NCBI GenBank assembly: GCA_946401765.1
Contig: CAMIVJ010000096.1
Location: 1-9,079, forward strand
Direction: 5' to 3'
Length of the DNA: 9,079 nt
From: an uncultured bacterium
GTDB taxonomy: Bacteria > Verrucomicrobiota > Kiritimatiellia > RFP12 > UBA1067
The notes under the pieces are model-generated. The model saw nothing but the letters and a program-made list of their open reading frames with translations. It was not told where the DNA came from and made no database searches. Positions 6,265 through 9,079 of this stretch are shown here, in pieces (positions within the stretch are counted from its first letter, which is position 1; every line of letters begins with the position of its first letter). The translations under genes were made by a program, and so were the position numbers.

Positions 6265-6292
6265 AAAAATGCGCCCGAATTTTTGCTATAAT
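6263..6292 (+). promoter_or_regulatory. Extended -10 promoter of the RTX surface protein gene
   Basis: TATAAT (6287-6292) is a perfect -10 box preceded by TGC, making it extended. A weak -35 (TTAAAA, 6263-6268) lies 18 bp upstream and overlaps the last bases of the inverted repeat. Transcription should begin near 6299, followed by an AAGGA ribosome site (6304-6308) 8 nt before the ATG at 6317. Confidence 0.65.
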
Positions 6293-6316
6293 GGTGCCGT
6301 CAAAAGGAACACCAGC

Positions 6317-9079
6317 ATGAAAAAAAGCCTCTTCCGCTCAACCGTCGCCGCGATAATCGCCATCGCGGGCGCGGGAACCACGGCAGCGGGTGCCAACTTG
6401 GCTCCCGTGGCCGTGGATGACCAGTTCTACGTCAACAGGAGCGACTACTTCCTCAGGAACGTCGTAGCACGCACCGGCCCTGTGGCCGCGACCCTGAACT
6501 GCGCGAGCGGAGCCGACACCCCGGCAATCCTGGTCAATGGCCTCTATACGGGCCCTAACATCTCCGAAGTCGCCTGCGGCATCAGGAGCGGCCTGGATGA
6601 TGCGAAGACCGTCGTTTCCTCCCAGTTCTTCGGCGAGATATTCCACTCGGTCGTCAACGGCGCGGAAACCCCCGTGTCGCTTGCCGACGTGGAGAACAGC
6701 GGACCTGCCTCGGGCGTGGTGAAGATTGACGCGACCGACTACGTGGCGCTGCTACGCGGAGGCATGTACAGTAACCACAACATGGCATGGTATGCCGATA
6801 ACGACAGGATGCTGTTGGTCAATGGCAATGTGTCCCTGGCGCCGCCTGAAAACGCGCTGACCGTTGGCTTCGCCTGCCCCGCCATCATCCATGGCAACCT
6901 GACCGTCGATGCCAGCTCCAACCTGGTCAGCACAACGCAAATCAGCAGTTTCCTCTACGTGACAGGCAACGCCCAGGTCGAAAACCTCTACGTGGCGAGC
7001 GACGGTGCCTTCGCCGTGGCTGGCAATCTCTCGGTCACGGGAACAGTCTCGAGCGCCAGTATGGGCGTCACTGCGACCTTCGCCATCGGCGGCAAGTTGC
7101 TCGTGGACGGGGAAACCCCTCTGGAATACACCTGTCCGCTGGCGGAGTTGCTCCAGCGGCATTCGCGGCAGGGCCAGGACTACGATCCGGACAATCCGGA
7201 CTCCCATCTCACGGTTGACATACGCAGCATGATCCAGACCGCCGCGGCATACCGCATGACGCTGTATTACTACAACGGCACGGAGACGGTTGCCATCGGC
7301 ACTGTCGGCGCGGCCCCTATGGGCGGCACGGCGGTTTCGCTGAACGCCGGATATCATTTCAACGCGACCGGGCAGGTCGTGGTTGACGGCAATGGGGTGG
7401 TCATCAGCGACGACGACCTTTCCTTCGGTGTCAGGCAGGTCAGCTCGGCTTTCTCCGTCTCGCCGCAGTTCTCCTACCGGATCTGGGACAACGACGCCGC
7501 GGAGAACATGCAGTCCGATGCCGCGACGGTCACTATCGTCGTGGCCGATACCATCCTCGGCGCCGGCGGCGACGACGTCATCGCCGCCATCGGCGACGGT
7601 TCCGGCGACGTCATCCGCGCGGACGTGGCGGGCGAAGGCGAGTTGATCGTGCCCGAATACGAGGAAGAGGAAGTCTATGTAGTTACCTTCGCGGCCAAGC
7701 CCGGCTCCGACATCGTCGATGGGGGCGGCGGGAACGATGTCCTTTTTGGCGATTCCGGCATAGTCGGCCTTGCGGACAAGGTCGCCGCCCGAACGGGAGT
7801 AAGCGCGGACGCCGTGACGGACGCGGACATCCTCCGGTACCTTTCCGAGCATCCCGACGTGATCACTGGCTGGCCTGGCGCGGACAACAGCCAGACGGAT
7901 CCAGATACCGGCGAAAGCCTGGACAGGGCAGACGTGCTCATCGGCAACGACGGCGGCGACATCGTCTTCGCCCAGGGCGGCGACGACATCCTGTTTGGCG
8001 ACGCCTCGCTTGACGCCGTGGCCGGATGGCTTGAACTTTCGGGCGGCGACTTGACGTCCGTGAACATGGCGGTGAAGATCGGGGCCATGGGCGTCGCGCA
8101 GCTCAAGTCGAATCTGGCAAATCTGGAAGGCAGTCATGACGGGGACGACCTGCTCTTCGGCGGCGACTGCGACGACATGATCTTCGGCCTTGGCGGCGAC
8201 GACGAGTTGCATGGCGGCTCAGGCAGCGACATGCTCCTTGGAGGCGGCGGCGCTGACGTGCTGCATGGCGGAGCCGGCGGCGACTATCTCGACGGCGGAG
8301 CCGGTGCGGACATGATCGATGGCGGAGCCGGCCCGGATATCATTCGCTACGATGCGGCCGACACCATCGACGGCGGAGACGATATCGACATTCTGATCGG
8401 CAACTCCGGCGACGGTTCATTTGCGAGTCTCACGAATGTCAGCAACGTGGAAATCTTCCTCAAGGTGGGGAGCGGCGACATCGACGCCCTCAACCTCACC
8501 GACATCTCGAAGCTGGAGGCCGTGGCTGGTCTGTATGTTGACGACAACGGCGAAGTTCGGCTTGAAGACGAGGAAGGTTGTCCTGATGAAAATAAATGGC
8601 AGCTTGTCGGCAGGGAAAACGGCATCACGACGATCACCTGTATAAAAAACGGCTTTGCCCTGACGCTTGAGACCACGATGGGATACGAGGACGGCAAGCT
8701 GGTGATTCTCCCGCCGCCGCCCGTCCCCGACCCGGACCCCGACCCCGACCCGGACCCCGTTCCGGACCTCGACCCCGTCCCCTACCTAGACCCGGTGGCA
8801 AACACGATCAACAACTGCGAGACCTATACCATCTATGCCGGCCAGACGGCGCTTGACAGCGGCTGGTACGTGGTCACCAACGCCGTCACGAACGACGCGC
8901 GCATCGTCGTTTCGGGCGACGTGAACCTCATCCTCGCGGACGGCGCGGAGCTGGTGGCGAAGAAGGGGATCAACGTGGCCGTGACCAACAACACGACCAA
9001 CAGCCTCACCGTCTGGGCCCAGTCCGACGGCGAGGGCATGGGCAGCCTGACGGCCACGCAGATGGACGTCTCCCAATAC
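6317..9079 (+). CDS. Giant Sec-exported RTX surface protein with LapA/BapA-like module (partial, runs off right edge)
   Basis: The frame opens at ATG 6317 with AAGGA 8 nt upstream and runs 921 codons to the window edge without a stop. Residues 1-26 form a Sec signal peptide (MKKSLFRSTVAAIIAIAGAG, cleavage after TAAGA or nearby). Residues 27-400 are beta-rich, with solenoid-like strands (LLVNGNVSLAPP, IIHGNLTVDASSN, LYVTGNAQVENLYV). A stretch like the end of a cadherin-type repeat follows (SYRIWDNDAAENM...ATVTIVV, about 387-410). Calcium-binding RTX-type segments appear at about 411-430, 463-480, 539-562 and most densely 609-695. The order of RTX blocks, helical inserts (DADILRYLSEHPDVI; VNMAVKIGAMGVAQL), then NVSNVEIFLKVGSGDIDAL and LTLETT, resembles the C-terminus of LapA/BapA-type adhesins secreted by type I systems. 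A Pro-Asp linker (799-826) leads into a new beta-helix (SGWYVVTNAVTNDARIVVSGDVNLIL, from about 829). The protein is probably a calcium-stabilised extracellular adhesin. The family match is from memory of the pattern, not a search. Confidence 0.85.
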   Translation, partial: MKKSLFRSTVAAIIAIAGAGTTAAGANLAPVAVDDQFYVNRSDYFLRNVVARTGPVAATLNCASGADTPAILVNGLYTGPNISEVACGIRSGLDDAKTVVSSQFFGEIFHSVVNGAETPVSLADVENSGPASGVVKIDATDYVALLRGGMYSNHNMAWYADNDRMLLVNGNVSLAPPENALTVGFACPAIIHGNLTVDASSNLVSTTQISSFLYVTGNAQVENLYVASDGAFAVAGNLSVTGTVSSASMGVTATFAIGGKLLVDGETPLEYTCPLAELLQRHSRQGQDYDPDNPDSHLTVDIRSMIQTAAAYRMTLYYYNGTETVAIGTVGAAPMGGTAVSLNAGYHFNATGQVVVDGNGVVISDDDLSFGVRQVSSAFSVSPQFSYRIWDNDAAENMQSDAATVTIVVADTILGAGGDDVIAAIGDGSGDVIRADVAGEGELIVPEYEEEEVYVVTFAAKPGSDIVDGGGGNDVLFGDSGIVGLADKVAARTGVSADAVTDADILRYLSEHPDVITGWPGADNSQTDPDTGESLDRADVLIGNDGGDIVFAQGGDDILFGDASLDAVAGWLELSGGDLTSVNMAVKIGAMGVAQLKSNLANLEGSHDGDDLLFGGDCDDMIFGLGGDDELHGGSGSDMLLGGGGADVLHGGAGGDYLDGGAGADMIDGGAGPDIIRYDAADTIDGGDDIDILIGNSGDGSFASLTNVSNVEIFLKVGSGDIDALNLTDISKLEAVAGLYVDDNGEVRLEDEEGCPDENKWQLVGRENGITTITCIKNGFALTLETTMGYEDGKLVILPPPPVPDPDPDPDPDPVPDLDPVPYLDPVANTINNCETYTIYAGQTALDSGWYVVTNAVTNDARIVVSGDVNLILADGAELVAKKGINVAVTNNTTNSLTVWAQSDGEGMGSLTATQMDVSQY
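8141..8401 (+). repeat. Main RTX nonapeptide block
   Basis: Codons 609-695 of the surface protein encode consecutive GGxGxDxLx-type nonapeptides, such as GGDDELHGG, GSGSDMLLGG, GGADVLHGG, GAGGDYLDGG, GAGADMIDGG and GAGPDII. Such arrays fold into a parallel beta-roll that binds calcium between turns. Gly and Asp positions are well kept and Leu/Ile occupy the core sites, so the block looks functional. At DNA level the unit gacggcggagccggc recurs with few changes. Confidence 0.9.
8729..8794 (+). repeat. Asp-Pro repeat linker
   Basis: Codons 805-826 encode five consecutive Asp-Pro pairs, then PVPDLDPVPYLDP, after PPPPVP. The DNA is a degenerate hexamer (GACCCS) tandem repeat. Pro-Asp runs form stiff extended spacers between domains of surface proteins; here the run separates the RTX module from a following beta-helix domain. 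Changes in copy number by whole units would keep the frame and only alter spacer length. Confidence 0.85.

Noticed and set aside
6265..6284. AAAAAT...ATTTTT mini-hairpin as a terminator between the surface-protein genes
   Set aside because: The stem is six A-T pairs only and overlaps the promoter of the next gene; too weak to call.
6752..8212. A 486-codon open frame antisense to the RTX surface protein gene
   Set aside because: It reads as Val/Ala/Asp/His-rich low-information sequence created by the GC-rich, Gly-Asp-rich sense gene; no start context or domain supports it.

Overview
The window looks like chromosomal DNA of a GC-rich Gram-negative bacterium that builds very large secreted or cell-surface proteins. 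My best guess is the PVC superphylum (a Kiritimatiellota/Verrucomicrobiota-like gut or environmental lineage). I infer this from the style of the proteins: Sec-exported beta-helix, InlB-B-repeat-like and RTX modules, with an ECF sigma factor and a membrane anti-sigma factor nearby. There is no rRNA or other taxonomic marker, so the placement is tentative. I see no tRNA, rRNA, CRISPR array, transposase or integrase.

Left part (1-2240, all minus strand). An ECF-type sigma-70 factor (364-936) is followed 14 nt later by a single-pass membrane protein that runs off the left edge (1-349). The pair reads as a two-gene sigma/anti-sigma operon. Upstream of the sigma gene, an imperfect inverted repeat (1020-1096) separates it from a GT4-type glycosyltransferase (1110-2240). 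The glycosyltransferase has a promoter so close to its ATG that the message may be leaderless.

Middle (2241-6164). A divergent, T-tract-rich intergenic region leads to a plus-strand promoter and a gene that looks broken. Positions 2477-2857 encode a signal peptide and the first rung of a beta-helix, then stop. The next frame (2904-6164, GTG start, no signal peptide) begins in the middle of a B-repeat. It continues through about eight 'FxMPxxxVxV' repeat ends, two PPC-like beta-sandwiches and a separate C-terminal tail domain. The simplest reading is one former surface-protein gene with an internal deletion that also changed the frame. The N-terminal part and repeat body share a codon style (ATA, GTA, AGA, GGA in frame) that stops sharply at the tail domain, suggesting an imported body joined to a host-type tail.

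Right part (6165-9079). A compact inverted repeat built from TGGCAACA units (6167-6264) fills the gap and abuts a good extended -10 promoter. This promoter drives a gene that stays open to the right edge (6317-9079, 921 codons visible). The protein has a Sec signal peptide, a beta-rich N-terminal region, an RTX module resembling the C-terminus of LapA/BapA-type type I-secreted adhesins, a (Asp-Pro)n linker and the start of another beta-helix. An RTX secretion-type module inside a Sec-exported protein is the most unusual architecture here.

All five genes could serve envelope building or surface display: two giant surface proteins, a glycosyltransferase and an envelope-linked sigma/anti-sigma pair. 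Adjacency is the only evidence that they act together. I do not see a demonstrably new system.
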